From contig UZAE01012598.1 of assembly GCA_900617975.1 (NCBI GenBank), forward strand, positions 1 to 36,201: a stretch of 36,201 nucleotides of DNA. Direction: 5' to 3'. The first letter of the stretch is position 1. Every line of letters begins with the position of its first letter. The DNA comes from Rodentolepis nana. Lineage: Eukaryota; Platyhelminthes; Cestoda; Cyclophyllidea; Hymenolepididae. Positions 1 to 10,700 of the stretch are shown here, in pieces. The notes beneath the pieces are model-generated. The model did no database searches, was not told the DNA's origin, and worked only from the letters and a program-made list of their open reading frames with translations. The translations under genes and the position numbers were made by a program.

Positions 1-225
1 ATACTCATGCTAGTGAGTATATTTATAATTTTACTTAATACCGTTCCAAAGTGGTTAAAACCTGAAATTGTAAGCCTTAAGTTAGTTCCTCAGCTCCAAA
101 ATCAAAGTTGAAGTAATGCCAAAAAGAGTAATGCATGCACATTGATGTTTACCATATTTTTCGATTTGATTTTCAATTCCATTTATTCAAATCCCGAACT
201 CTATTGCATTTAACTCCTCCTTGCT
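1..225. other. AT-rich intergenic stretch, no gene seen
   Basis: No open frame of useful length and no recognisable RNA gene. It ends at the target-site duplication of the first SINE copy. Confidence 0.5.
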
Positions 226-239
226 GTGTGCTGAATATT

Positions 240-552
240 TATATCAAGTTACAGGCGTTTTGATAGTTATCATTAGCCCTTTAGTTGACTTCAGGATTCA
301 CAGAGGGGAAGGAATATCAAGGTGAAAAAACATCGAGAGGGAGGGGACGGAAGAGTGCTTCACATATGTAAAATAGACAGACACAAAAGTAGAAAAAATG
401 GAAAGGTGCATACTGTGGAAGTAGTGGAAAATGACACAGTGGGGTCATGGTAGTTTGAAATCAGAAGTCAACTGCCGGTTAATAGACATTTTGTCGTATA
501 AGTATACCTTCGCCGGGGTACAACACGTCTAGGTAAGCCTATCGCACACCCC
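240..552 (-). mobile_element. SINE-like retroposon, copy A
   Basis: About 313 bp. It matches four other copies in the window along its length. Strand is given so that the AT-rich tail (TTTATAT-type on +, ATAAATA-type on -) is the 3' end and the GGGGTGTGCGATAG block is the 5' end. It is flanked by an imperfect target-site duplication: GTGTGCTGAATATT at 226-239 and GTGTGAAGAATATT at 553-566 (12 of 14 bases match), which supports insertion by retrotransposition. It is more diverged than copies C-E, with a short extra segment (ACAGACACAAAAG region) and a degenerate 5' part. It encodes no protein that I recognise. Confidence 0.8.
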
Positions 553-566
553 GTGTGAAGAATATT

Positions 567-2329
567 ATTAGTTGTTAGATAATGGTGGTTTTCGGAGGTT
601 CTAGACCATTTCGTTGTATATTCTTGATGTTATTCACGTTATATTTTAATATTCCAGTTAATTATGAAGCTAAATCTGAAGGGAAAAGAAAATCAATGAA
701 TTACGCTTAAATAATATTGATATTTTCTTCAATTTAGTCTCTTCTAGTTGCAACCACAAATCCAACAGATTGTATTTATCTTCGTCAAGCCTTCAAATAC
801 ACGATGCTTTTAACAATAAACTTTATAATTGTTCTCCGAAAATCATTTTATTACCAATTCAATGTTGCAAAGCGATTAAAGTTAATAGGTAAATTTAAAG
901 CAGATCGCAGTTGCTCTGGCTTATTTCTTTAATATTCTCAAGTTTTGTGTCATTTATGTTATTTCTTCAATGTCTAAATATAACTACCGCACCACGATAT
1001 CAGGATGTGCAGTGTTGTGCTTATTGATAGCTACTGCCCATAGCAGCTATTTGCAATTATATCTAACTACAATAAACAATGTAAAACCATAATGATTTAC
1101 ATGTGTATTGAAATCACCGTCTAGAATAAGTGTTAAAGACTAAGGTTCAAAACCAATTTGAAACCCATTTTCATTTATTCGATTTTTCAGCGATATACCA
1201 CCCAGTAAATGGCAAGATGTGTTAAAGCACCCTTGTACATTATCATTTTACCTATTGCTCCAAAATTAGGAATCATTGTAATACTATATTTCATTTTTTT
1301 GCTTTCACTCTAATTGACATCAAACTTTCGTCCTGAGGGAAAGTTGAGGATAGAGGATTGTAATTCATAGAACTTTTGAATTTTCAGATAAATGGAAAGA
1401 TATTGGGGAAATTTTATTCATACTTAAGCCATAAGTCATAAATACAATTGGTGATTATCACCTATAAATATCGTACATTGTTAAAAATTATCAAGCCGGT
1501 CACTTGAAGAAGATAAAAATGATTCTTTAGGATGGCCTAGCATGCGCTGCCATGTTAAAGCGTGCAAAGCATGTGATTTAGATAAAGCATTTATCATTTA
1601 ATGACTAATATAAACAACCCTGAACATATTAAAACAAGTATAATTGAATTTACATTCAAAATGGATTTGTGCTTTCAGAACTCTATAATTAATCAAAATT
1701 CTGTTACGCTTCCATGATGTATACATAAATGCTTGAATTCGAATTGGAAAATTATTTCACCATTTTCCGTTCTTGATTAATTTCTGGCTAAAAAATTCGA
1801 GTATGAGGACAATTGTGAACTTTAGCGAATAGTTGCCGTTTGGAAATCGAAAACGAAAATGTTTCATTTTATAGAGTGATAATGATTCATTTCTGACATT
1901 CTAAGAATGATATAATGCGCTATTCTATCATCCACTTTAGGAAAACAATTTAAAGACGCATACACATGGTAGTGAGTCCTGTGATCCCACTATAAATCAC
2001 CCTCATATTTCAATAAAAATCATGGAAGATAATTAAGAGATATTTTCTCTAAATTAAAACAATTATTTCTGGACAAGGATATCATTTGTATAATTATTAA
2101 TGCTGGATTTTAGTATTGCAAGATATTTTTACTTTATTTGCATCTAAAATTTATAATTATCTAATTTCAACTCTTAGATTCTTAGCTCCGGTGATAACAA
2201 AGGCGTGAAAATCAAGTAGCACTTTGTGCCCTTCACTTTATGGATGTTTATTATATTCTTCTAATTCCTACTACTGTGATTGCTTTCCTCATTTGCTATA
2301 CCATCAGTTGGATAGGAAAATCTCTATTC
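567..2329. other. AT-rich intergenic stretch upstream of TRAPPC1
   Basis: About 1.8 kb of AT-rich DNA with no long open frame and no repeat that I recognise. The TRAPPC1 promoter should lie in its right-hand part, but I cannot point to a TATA box or other element with confidence. Confidence 0.5.
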
Positions 2330-2331
2330 AG
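2321..2331 (+). promoter_or_regulatory. possible splice acceptor in TRAPPC1 5' UTR
   Basis: TCTCTATTCAG ends in AG 28 nt before the TRAPPC1 ATG and has a modest pyrimidine tract. It could accept a 5' UTR exon or a trans-spliced leader, as happens for many flatworm mRNAs. The site is only a sequence match; no donor exon is identified. Confidence 0.3.
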
Positions 2332-2359
2332 AAATAATTGATACATCTTCTGCCCTATC

Positions 2360-2770
2360 ATGAAGTTTTTGAATATGTACATTTTTGACGTTCGCGGAAA
2401 TAACGTTTTCTACAAGGAGTGGGTGACTTTGAAGGCTTCAAATTCCAAAGAAAATGACGCAAAGTTGATGCGAGGTATGCTAGTTGGGTTGAAAGCTCTT
2501 TGTTCACGATTGTCTTCTGCTGAAAATGATATTTACACTCTGTCGTACAAAACTAATAGATATCGACTGCATTATTTCGAGGGACCTACGGGTTTGAAAA
2601 TTTTCCTTACCTCGGAACCTTCTTTGCCACCTCTTTATAAGGAACTAGAAAATGTATATAAGCTCTTTGTTGAATATGTTGTTAAATCTCCTGGCTACGA
2701 TTCCACCTCCCCTGTATCCAATTCCTTGTTTGTCCAGAAACTCGATGAATGGGCTCAGAATCTTTCCTAA
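2360..2770 (+). CDS. TRAPPC1: TRAPPC1/Bet5-like trafficking protein particle subunit
   Basis: A 136-residue protein in one uninterrupted exon, close to the ~145 residues usual for TRAPPC1 (yeast Bet5). TRAPPC1 is a small longin-fold (Sybindin-like) core subunit shared by TRAPP complexes, which act on the cytosolic face of ER-to-Golgi and Golgi membranes as exchange factors and tethers for Rab1/Ypt1. Family hallmarks visible: N-terminal strand MYIFDVRGN (residues 6-14); the KEW segment near 20; KLMRGMLVGLKALCSRLS (35-52) matching the family's KLMYGMLFSIRSFVSKMS helix; then YRLHYFEGPTGLKIFLTSE (68-86) matching the conserved YKLHYYETPTGIKVV strand pair; and a C-terminal helical YVVKSP...LFVQKLDEW region. 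The start is supported by an in-frame TGA at 2339-2341 and by the family N-terminus. No membrane segment is present. It converges with the CNNM gene, stop codons about 1.35 kb apart. Lack of introns contrasts with its neighbour; frame and length are intact, so I regard it as functional. Confidence 0.93.
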   Translation: MKFLNMYIFDVRGNNVFYKEWVTLKASNSKENDAKLMRGMLVGLKALCSRLSSAENDIYTLSYKTNRYRLHYFEGPTGLKIFLTSEPSLPPLYKELENVYKLFVEYVVKSPGYDSTSPVSNSLFVQKLDEWAQNLS

Positions 2771-2818
2771 TTTTGTCACTTTATTGGTCTATTGTTTTGA
2801 AATTATATATTGTCTTTC

Positions 2819-2824
2819 AATAAA
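2819..2824 (+). terminator. poly(A) signal of TRAPPC1
   Basis: AATAAA lies 49 nt after the TRAPPC1 stop codon, followed by a T-rich stretch. Its position and downstream context fit a cleavage/polyadenylation signal giving a very short 3' UTR. Confidence 0.7.
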
Positions 2825-3719
2825 GTCTAAATTTGCTTTGTATACTTCTTTATTTCTCGGTGTGCTTATAAAGTGCTTTCCAATTTTGATGAGTCAGGTT
2901 TTAGTAAGTTTCCATGCGGTTTTGTGTCGTTAGATTCGATAATTTCAGGAATGGCTTGCTACTTCAATTAAGTCTTCTCTTATTTGATACACTTAGCGTT
3001 AATACCAGTTTCGTCCATTCCAACATTGGACATGTGTTCTTGGGTATGGTGACTTTTTCAGTGGACATTTCTAAAGTTAACTCCAGGATGTACGAATTTA
3101 GATGTGTTGACTAAATTATTTCATGGGATATGTGCTTAAAAGTGGTCGATCAATGCCTTTATTCTTATTTGAACCCCTTTATTGGTTCTTAAATCTTCGT
3201 TTCTCAGACCCCTCGCTTGTCATACTTAAAGGTATTTATAAGTAGTCTTAAATTCTGCATTTAAATTGCCGAACTGATGGGTCATTATCTTAGTGGACTT
3301 AAATGCGATTACTATTTGTTTGTGACTAATGCATTCTTCATGAGATTGCTTATTTTCTTTAGTAATAAAAATTCCATCTAACCCCTTCCGGAAAAAACGC
3401 AAAAGGCGACTTGACAGTTTTGTGGCCAATATTTTATTGCTTTCCCCATTCGCGAGGGCTACATTCAGATCATTGGAAGAATTCTCCCAATAAAACTAAC
3501 TGCCCACTTTATTTTATTCATTACCCTAATTCATAATTAATTTATTGGTCCACTACTTCCTAACCGAGCAGCCGCTCCACCCCAAAGCTTCAATACTTGT
3601 GAACGTCCTGAGCGACAGTAAAAGAATGAATCTCAATTCAATCCTTCTGGGTCTAAACTTAATTCATCGAAGGCTAACAAAAAATCAATATTTTACAAGT
3701 TGAATTAAATTATAACCGA

Positions 3720-3725
3720 TTTATT
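3720..3725 (-). terminator. candidate poly(A) signal of CNNM
   Basis: TTTATT on + reads AATAAA on -. It is the first such hexamer that I find downstream of the CNNM stop codon and would give a 3' UTR of about 400 nt. Others at 3508-3518 and about 3540 are alternatives. Confidence 0.45.
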
Positions 3726-4125
3726 TTCCGACCGCCCAAGAAGAGCATTCGAATTTAACCCCCACCCCACCAACAAATGAATGAAACTAACGAGGGCCCA
3801 AATATCCAGATACAAGACGTTGTTCAATTCGCAATCACTATTGTAAAATCGAAACTAACTAAGGCATAGGAATAATCCGGATTCGTTGGGGAGGAGAATG
3901 GTGGTAGAGAGGACAGAGAGAGGCGAACATATTTTCATCATCAAGGGGAACTGAGCGTAGGGGATAAATATATGGGAATATAAGTGTGTGCTCTTTTACA
4001 AATATGGGGTTTACATATAAATATGTGCTACTCTATATTGACACAACAGACTTGGATAAATCACAAAGAGTTGGTATTTGCATATCTCTTCTAGCCAGAG
4101 TGCGTTGATGCCTCTTAAGAATTTG

Positions 4126-4706
4126 TTACTGCTTGGAGGTAGGACTGGGACTTCGATCAATCAAATCTTCTTCTTCCTCCTCCTCCTCCTCCTCTTTAGA
4201 GTGACTTTCTTTCGGTGCTTCAAGTCGCGTGACAGCTATCGGCTGGTTGAATTTTAAACCTGGCATGGAGAAACGCAAAGGACGCCTAGGGGAGGTCATT
4301 TCCGCCGTCCCAAAACCTTCACTATGTTTCCTATTCGAATCGGAGGGTGGTGAACCTGGATAATTTTCTCCAACTGAATCCAAAAGACCTGGTCCGTCAG
4401 ATACAAAAATAGAATGACGTCCCAGAGTAGGAGAGGTGGTAGACCTTGAATTCGGTCTAGGGGCTGATCCCATTCCACAACCACTAATATCCACAATCGA
4501 CGCAAGAACAGTCGCTCGTGTAGCCTCACGTAGATGAGAGATATGACGATCCCAAGCAGATTGAAAGAAGTCCTGACTCTCACTTTGCAGAGCAGAGACA
4601 CAACAGGAGTCTTTGCGGTTAGCGCAAAAGGTGGATCTCCTCAGGCTATTTGTGTCTACCTCTGCTTGTGATGAATCAGTTTCACGAGGCTCCAACGCAG
4701 CCAGGC
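4126..4706 (-). CDS. CNNM: CNNM terminal coding exon 8 (Ser-rich, poly-Glu tail)
   Basis: Completes codon 684 and runs to TAA at 4128-4126, 192 residues. The acceptor is TTTGTGTGTCTTAG, and phase 1 matches the exon 7 donor. The tail is low in recognisable domains: Ser/Thr/Pro-rich ([31 protein letters not shown]), with nine consecutive Glu (4168-4194) before [13 protein letters not shown]. The open frame continues upstream of the acceptor to 4875, but that part is hydrophobic, Cys-rich and unlike CNNM, so it is read as intron. Assignment rests on strand, frame, splice site and being the only good terminal exon candidate; tails of this family are poorly conserved. Confidence 0.78.
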
Positions 4707-7700
4707 CTAAGACACACAAAGGAAAATAATAAAAAAAGCAACTGCAGAATAAGGCTGGAATGGAAACAACAAAGTGCACCGTTATTCTTGAAGCAAGATA
4801 CAAACAATGCGAAAAGCAATGATAAAAGTTCTTGCGAAAAGGATGAAGCGCAGCAGTGGAGACAATTGCCATCATTTAACAAATTGGCAAAGACATTCCA
4901 TATTTTCATCTTTTTTTCTCCTCTGACAGTAGTTCTTAACAAGACACAACAGCTCCCATTTTTCGAGAGACCAAAATAGAACCACTACACCCAAAGGTGC
5001 TGACGGGAAGGAAATTGTTATAATTAGGACAAGCCTCATGCAATATTAAACAAGGAAAATAATAAATGCTTTTTTCCGCTCCTAGTGGGGGGGGGGGGGG
5101 GGGGAGGGGGTCAATTTAGTCTTCTCGAAATTACGAAAGCGTAGGTTTCCATATTCAGACAAAAGCCTTGTTAACTAAAAAAAAGGGGAATAAGTTGTGT
5201 TCCCATGGTGTCGCCAAATAGAAGGCTGGTAATAGAAAAAAAATACACAAGCGGAAATGTAATTCTACTCAATTAGAAAAAAAATAGGAATTGGACGGTG
5301 CTTAACTTCAGCTGTGAAGGAAGAAATTAAATTTTCAGTAAATGGAAAAGTTTGAGTATGAACTTGGAAGAAATCGAACCGCCGTCCATGCGAATTTAAA
5401 CTAGATCAAATCTCCCTGAAACACAATCGAAATTGAACTAGTAACAGAGCTAACCGATCTAATTGTAGTTTCACGCGACGTTTGGAAAGTCATACAAGTT
5501 TGAAAATTCGGTCCTAGAGTCTGAATAAATGAGAGTGGGCATAAATGACAAAGAAATGAAAATAGGGAATGTTCCAGAATGTACGAAATCTACGTATAAT
5601 CGTGCAACGCAAGAGATCATTTTGAGGAAAGATATTGACAAACCGCAATTGTAGATTTAAAAAAAATCTGTAGAAATCAAGAACCCTAAGGCATGAAAAA
5701 AACTCAATTCATTAGAACAACCAAACACTCCTGACTTAATAAGTCACAAGGAATCAAAGACTACACATACCAATTAACGAAGGTCAGGAAAGTCTAGACA
5801 GAATAATGTGTCAAAGAAAACGCTTGACGGATACATGACAGTCATGAATAGCCAAGGCTGTCATCATCATTAGGCTCGAAGTATCAAAGTGTTGGTTTGT
5901 CCTCAAGGTTGCTACACTTTTGACATCAGATCATCTCAAAGATAATCAATAACACGCTCCTCACACCCGTTTTCCCGAAATGGGTACGAGAATTAAGGCG
6001 ACTATTTACTTAGTGACCAGAGTGATTTTAGATTCCATTGTTGACAAACTCTCCTAAGAAATTTCACGAATCTTGAAGATTCCATAGAAAGGAACAAAAA
6101 CTTACAAAGCTAATTGGAATTGTGAAACTAATACCCTATCAACGACCTGCGGTGTGTTGCATAAATCATGGGAATAGTTTATGGACACATACTTGGCATC
6201 GTTTAAAAACTACAAGAGTTCAAATCCGATTATTTCAATAACGGAGGCAGATATTGACTAAATAATTCGAATCACAAAACGAGGAAATAGGTCTTGTGCA
6301 GATATCAAATAACTGATTCAAGAAAGAAAACGCCATAGTGATTCCATGAAATATACAAAAAAGGGGTTTAAAAAACAATGAAGCGATAAAGCCAAGGCTA
6401 AGCATGAAAAATGCTGCGTTAGATAAGTTGGATAGATAGATAGATAGATAGATAGAGAGAAGCAGAAAAAATCCGCTTATAAATATCCAACGTCATAAAC
6501 AGCCAAGTTAGCTCGCCGAAAGCATAGGAAGCAAAGTCATCGCATGAGTGGCAGAAGCTTTCTTCCGCAAGCATGCCAAAACACACAAAAAATGGGAATA
6601 AGAGAGAGAGAGAAGCAAAATAATAATAACAATAACAACAACGATAATAACAACAACAACAATAGCGCAAACGGAATGCAATGCATGATGGATACGAGCA
6701 AATATACAGGAACACGGGTGAAAATGAGATTAAAAAAGGAAGCGCGTGTGAGTGTGGAGACAATTTTGGCACCCACCAGGAGAGATAGCTACTACACAGA
6801 GGAAGGCGAGGATGTTGGTTGTGATGGGGGCAGAACCATGCTCTCGTTACTCGGCTGAGAGTCAAATACATCGTCTATTATGTTCTGCTGGTCTGTTGAT
6901 ACTGCTTCAGGGTCTAGGCAAAGGCAACAAACAGACAGATTTATCTGCTTTCATTAAAGGCCCATGTTTTTGATAGCGATTCATTTTTAGCCTTGGGTTA
7001 TTTGTTAAAAGCGTGATTATGTGGATCCCAAACTTACTTAATTTCGAAAATACAAATAAAGTCCACATTTTGGATCAAGAAAACTAAGAAATTTGGACTA
7101 TTTACAAAGAGCCAGAATAAAAAACCCTATTTAATTCAATTATCATCAATTGTAAACATAGCGTCGTGATCGGTTAAAACATGAACTAATAGGTAGGAAT
7201 CTCGAAAATCTATAAATAGAAAAAAGATAGTTATTGATCAATTGGCCTGGCAAGATCATCGCTCTTGTTGGATAAATTCTTATTAAGATGCTGCCTTATT
7301 TTGAATGAGACATACGACCGGACATATCGATTAGCCCGACTGAAAGCCATTAAGCATCTTTCTGCGGAAGCAAAGAAATTAGGCTAAGACAGTAACCTCA
7401 CCAACCGCAATAGAAACAATTGAAAACAAGGAAAGTAATCTAATTAACACTAGCTAAGGAGAAAAGGCAGTGAGTGCTTTGATAGGGGGGGGGGGGGCGC
7501 TTACCCTCTGCCTCTTGATTAAATTCACGCAGCTTTATGGAGCCTTTGATTATTGAAAGCGTTCCTTTAAACAAACTAAGCCCAGTCTTCTTACAAATTC
7601 TTTCATTCCCCAAATCAATCTCGCTTTTATTTATACTAAGTAGCTTTTATGATAACCGAAAGTATATATTCAATGCATTCCTGAATTTTAACCCTTCCTG

Positions 7701-10700
7701 TTAAATAGGACTAAATATTTCCTTTAATGATTCCTTTAAGAAGTTAAGATGAGTAGCACAGCTGCCGCAACTAGATCGAGTCTCCGTCATTTGCGAATAT
7801 TGACAAAGGTAACCCACGAATGCGACATTTCAAATATTTAGTAAATACGTGCAATCGCGCCGGTCCTCAATACTGGATAAATATTCTCGTAAATCGATAT
7901 TTGAGTACAGTTCGCAGTGCATTGAGACCAAGATAACAAAAGTGGCTTTAAAGAGAGAAAAATAACGATTTCAGTGCATGTTTGGCTGCATTAAATAAAT
8001 CGGTCCCAGTTTAAACGCTCCTACAATTTCAAACACCCTGTGTTAAGATTAGCATCCAACGTCAGAATTGAGTTAGAATGGAGTTTTTGTTCTCTTGATG
8101 AGTATTGAAATTTTGCAGCTAGTGCCTAAAATGGGCAATTTTAGCCAGAAAAAAGTCACTGATGAAAGACTGGCCACTGATAATTCAATTTATTCAATTC
8201 AGTTAGAGAAAAGTGAAAATCAACTGTCGTTGTGACTATATTTCTATTGATGGTTACCTTCCTTTTTGACACTACACATTAGAGCTTGCAACTATGGCTA
8301 CTAGGAACGAAATAGATTTTACTTGACCATAAAATAACAACCCCCATCCCCCTCCCCCAAAATCAACCATTTCCATTTTCTTATAACTTGAAAAGTACAA
8401 TATTAATCGACCACACATTTGCCGATCGACACATATTGGAAATAAGAATACTGGTCAAATGAACCTAATAACTGTAGATGCTGAGGAAGTCATTCACAAA
8501 ATAAAACCATCCTAAATGCCTGAACAAATAACCACTGTGCTGCTGCTATGATGAAGAGAAGGACACTAAAATGACTGCATCTAGCCTGAAATCACGAAAG
8601 AAGTCTACAATAACCAAAGTAAAATTTTACTGAAAACCAACACACAGGCCGATGTTGAAAGCAAAGTTTGAAACCTTCTTTAAGGCAAATAAAACCTTCC
8701 CCATCAGACCCCGCATTATATCACAGACATTTTTATTTATAAGAAAAAAAGGGGTTTAAAGAAGTAGAAACTTCAGACAGTCCGTTTTCTTTATGCTAAA
8801 AATCACCCCTCTCCCTCTCCCCCTCTCTTCACACATCAAAAGAAAAGGGTTTGGCGACTTTGTGAACTGCCTCAAAAGTTGGGGCACAGACGCACCTCTG
8901 AGAGTTAGGATTGAATCCAATGATTTCAGTTGACCTTTCCCGAGCATAAATAGGAAAAAAATTCGACTCAAAATAAAAAAGAGGTAAATTAATATATCGG
9001 TGGAGTTAAAAAATGTTTTTTTTTATTGAAGAAAAAGGATAATCTAGCCTTACTGAAATTGAAAATTTGAATAGAAGCCATGGCATGGGACATGTTTAAA
9101 ACACTAATTACTTGCAAACTGCTTAAACATCCAAAGAGGAGGAAAGTGACTTTGTGTTTGAGGACCCATTTTACAACCATTGAATTCACTGGTTGATAAT
9201 AAGAAGCCTGTGGTACCAAAGTGCTCATTGTCTGAGCCAAGGAGACACAGATATTTGAATCGAGTTGGTTTCCCCTCCCCGGCAGGCTCATCCCGATTGG
9301 CTCATGAACAGTTGTATGTGGACACAAAATAGCAAGGTATAGTCTAATCATAGCCCATTCTCTTTGGGATTTCCAAGTTCTTTTGGAGGTGTTACAGTGT
9401 GGAACATAAGGGCTTATAAGCAGGCATTCCTGCTTCAATGTTGAAAGCACTGCAATGCCCATAGAAGACAACTAGGTGAATTCCTAAGGGACAAAGCATT
9501 GCCAAACAAAGGAACAACTTTAAGTGGATACTAAGAACTACAGGGCCTACTTTGCTCTTATTAAGTAAGAAATGATATCGATTAAAAGGGCCATTTACTT
9601 TAGAGATTTGATTATTTTGAGGTTTTCGACGCAAATACTGATTAAGTGGAGAATGAGTTGTTGCATGATTCCTATATTACTTATTAATATTTATTTATCA
9701 TTCCTTATTCGAGGCAAAAAGACAAATTGGCATGGTTATATTCGATGCTATTAGGACTCATAAGAAAACGCGATCGAATAGGAGGATCTTTGTTCTATCA
9801 TGTCAGAGCCAATTCAGTGACCGTCCACGCTCCTAAAATGTTCTCTTTTGCTTCATTTTTCCCACTCTACAATCCTAACGAATGAAAAAACACCATTCAA
9901 TCGTTAATTTCGGGTGTTCTGACAAATTTGAGAATCAACTGGACAACAAAACAACTGCAAATAAATACAAAATCCACAGAAAACCAATATTTGCTGCAAT
10001 TGCCGCTCAACCATAAAGAGAAACGTGCTCAAGTAAAATAAGAATTTTGTGTTTCCTTAAAAAACTGACTAGTAAAAACAGACAGGAAAGACCCTTAGTC
10101 CACACAAGTCTTTGAAGATGCAAGGAGTCTGGAAATTAAGTGGCACTGGGTGGGTAGATGTGCAACAATCCCGTTTTACTGTCGGTAGATTAAGAGTGGG
10201 AGTATTCCAGAAACACCAAAAAAGCTCTAATCATATTCCACAACAATATTCAATACCTGTAGTTATGAACGCAGTCGGCTAGCTTCGAAACCAAAATCTT
10301 CTCCTCAACTCGTTGGATGTTTCATGCCAAATTAAAACTTAATATGATTTGTCTCAAAAAAAATATTCCATCTGTACAAATCTATTTCAGTAGGTAAGCT
10401 GAATACTAATTTCCCGTAAAACAGAATTTACTTGAAGTGCAATGGATGAAATAAACTAACTTGTTAGTAAATATATTTTGCCTAAACCGTCTAACTAGTA
10501 ACAACACTAGGAGACAAAATTCTTTCTTTCCAGAGGAGAATGTTAAACCGCCTTTACAACTACAAGAAGACAGGGAGCGCAAAAAATAACCATACCAGCC
10601 ACTAGCTGAATTGCTTGAAGACTACGTAAGAATTCAAAGAAAAAACCAAGCGCATTCAAACATGGGTACAACATAAAAATAAATACAGTTTTTTTTTATA

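Larger units (their letters stand above)
2771..4125. other. convergent intergenic region between TRAPPC1 and CNNM stops
   Basis: It holds the 3' UTRs of both genes and no further gene that I can support. Open frames at 2652-2933 and 2914-3114 are short, hydrophobic and family-less, so I do not call them. Several TTTATT motifs (AATAAA on -) lie here: 3720-3725, 3508-3513, 3513-3518 and around 3540. Confidence 0.55.

Noticed and set aside
2652..3114. Short hydrophobic + strand frames downstream of TRAPPC1
   Set aside because: They overlap the TRAPPC1 end or its 3' flank in other frames, show no family and lie past the poly(A) signal.
4707..4875. Extension of the terminal CNNM exon frame to an ATG at 4875
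   Set aside because: The residues are Cys/Phe-rich and unlike CNNM; a pyrimidine-rich acceptor at 4708-4707 with matching phase fits better.
6544..6858. Asn-rich + strand open frame of 104 codons
   Set aside because: It arises from the AAT/AAC microsatellite in intron 7.
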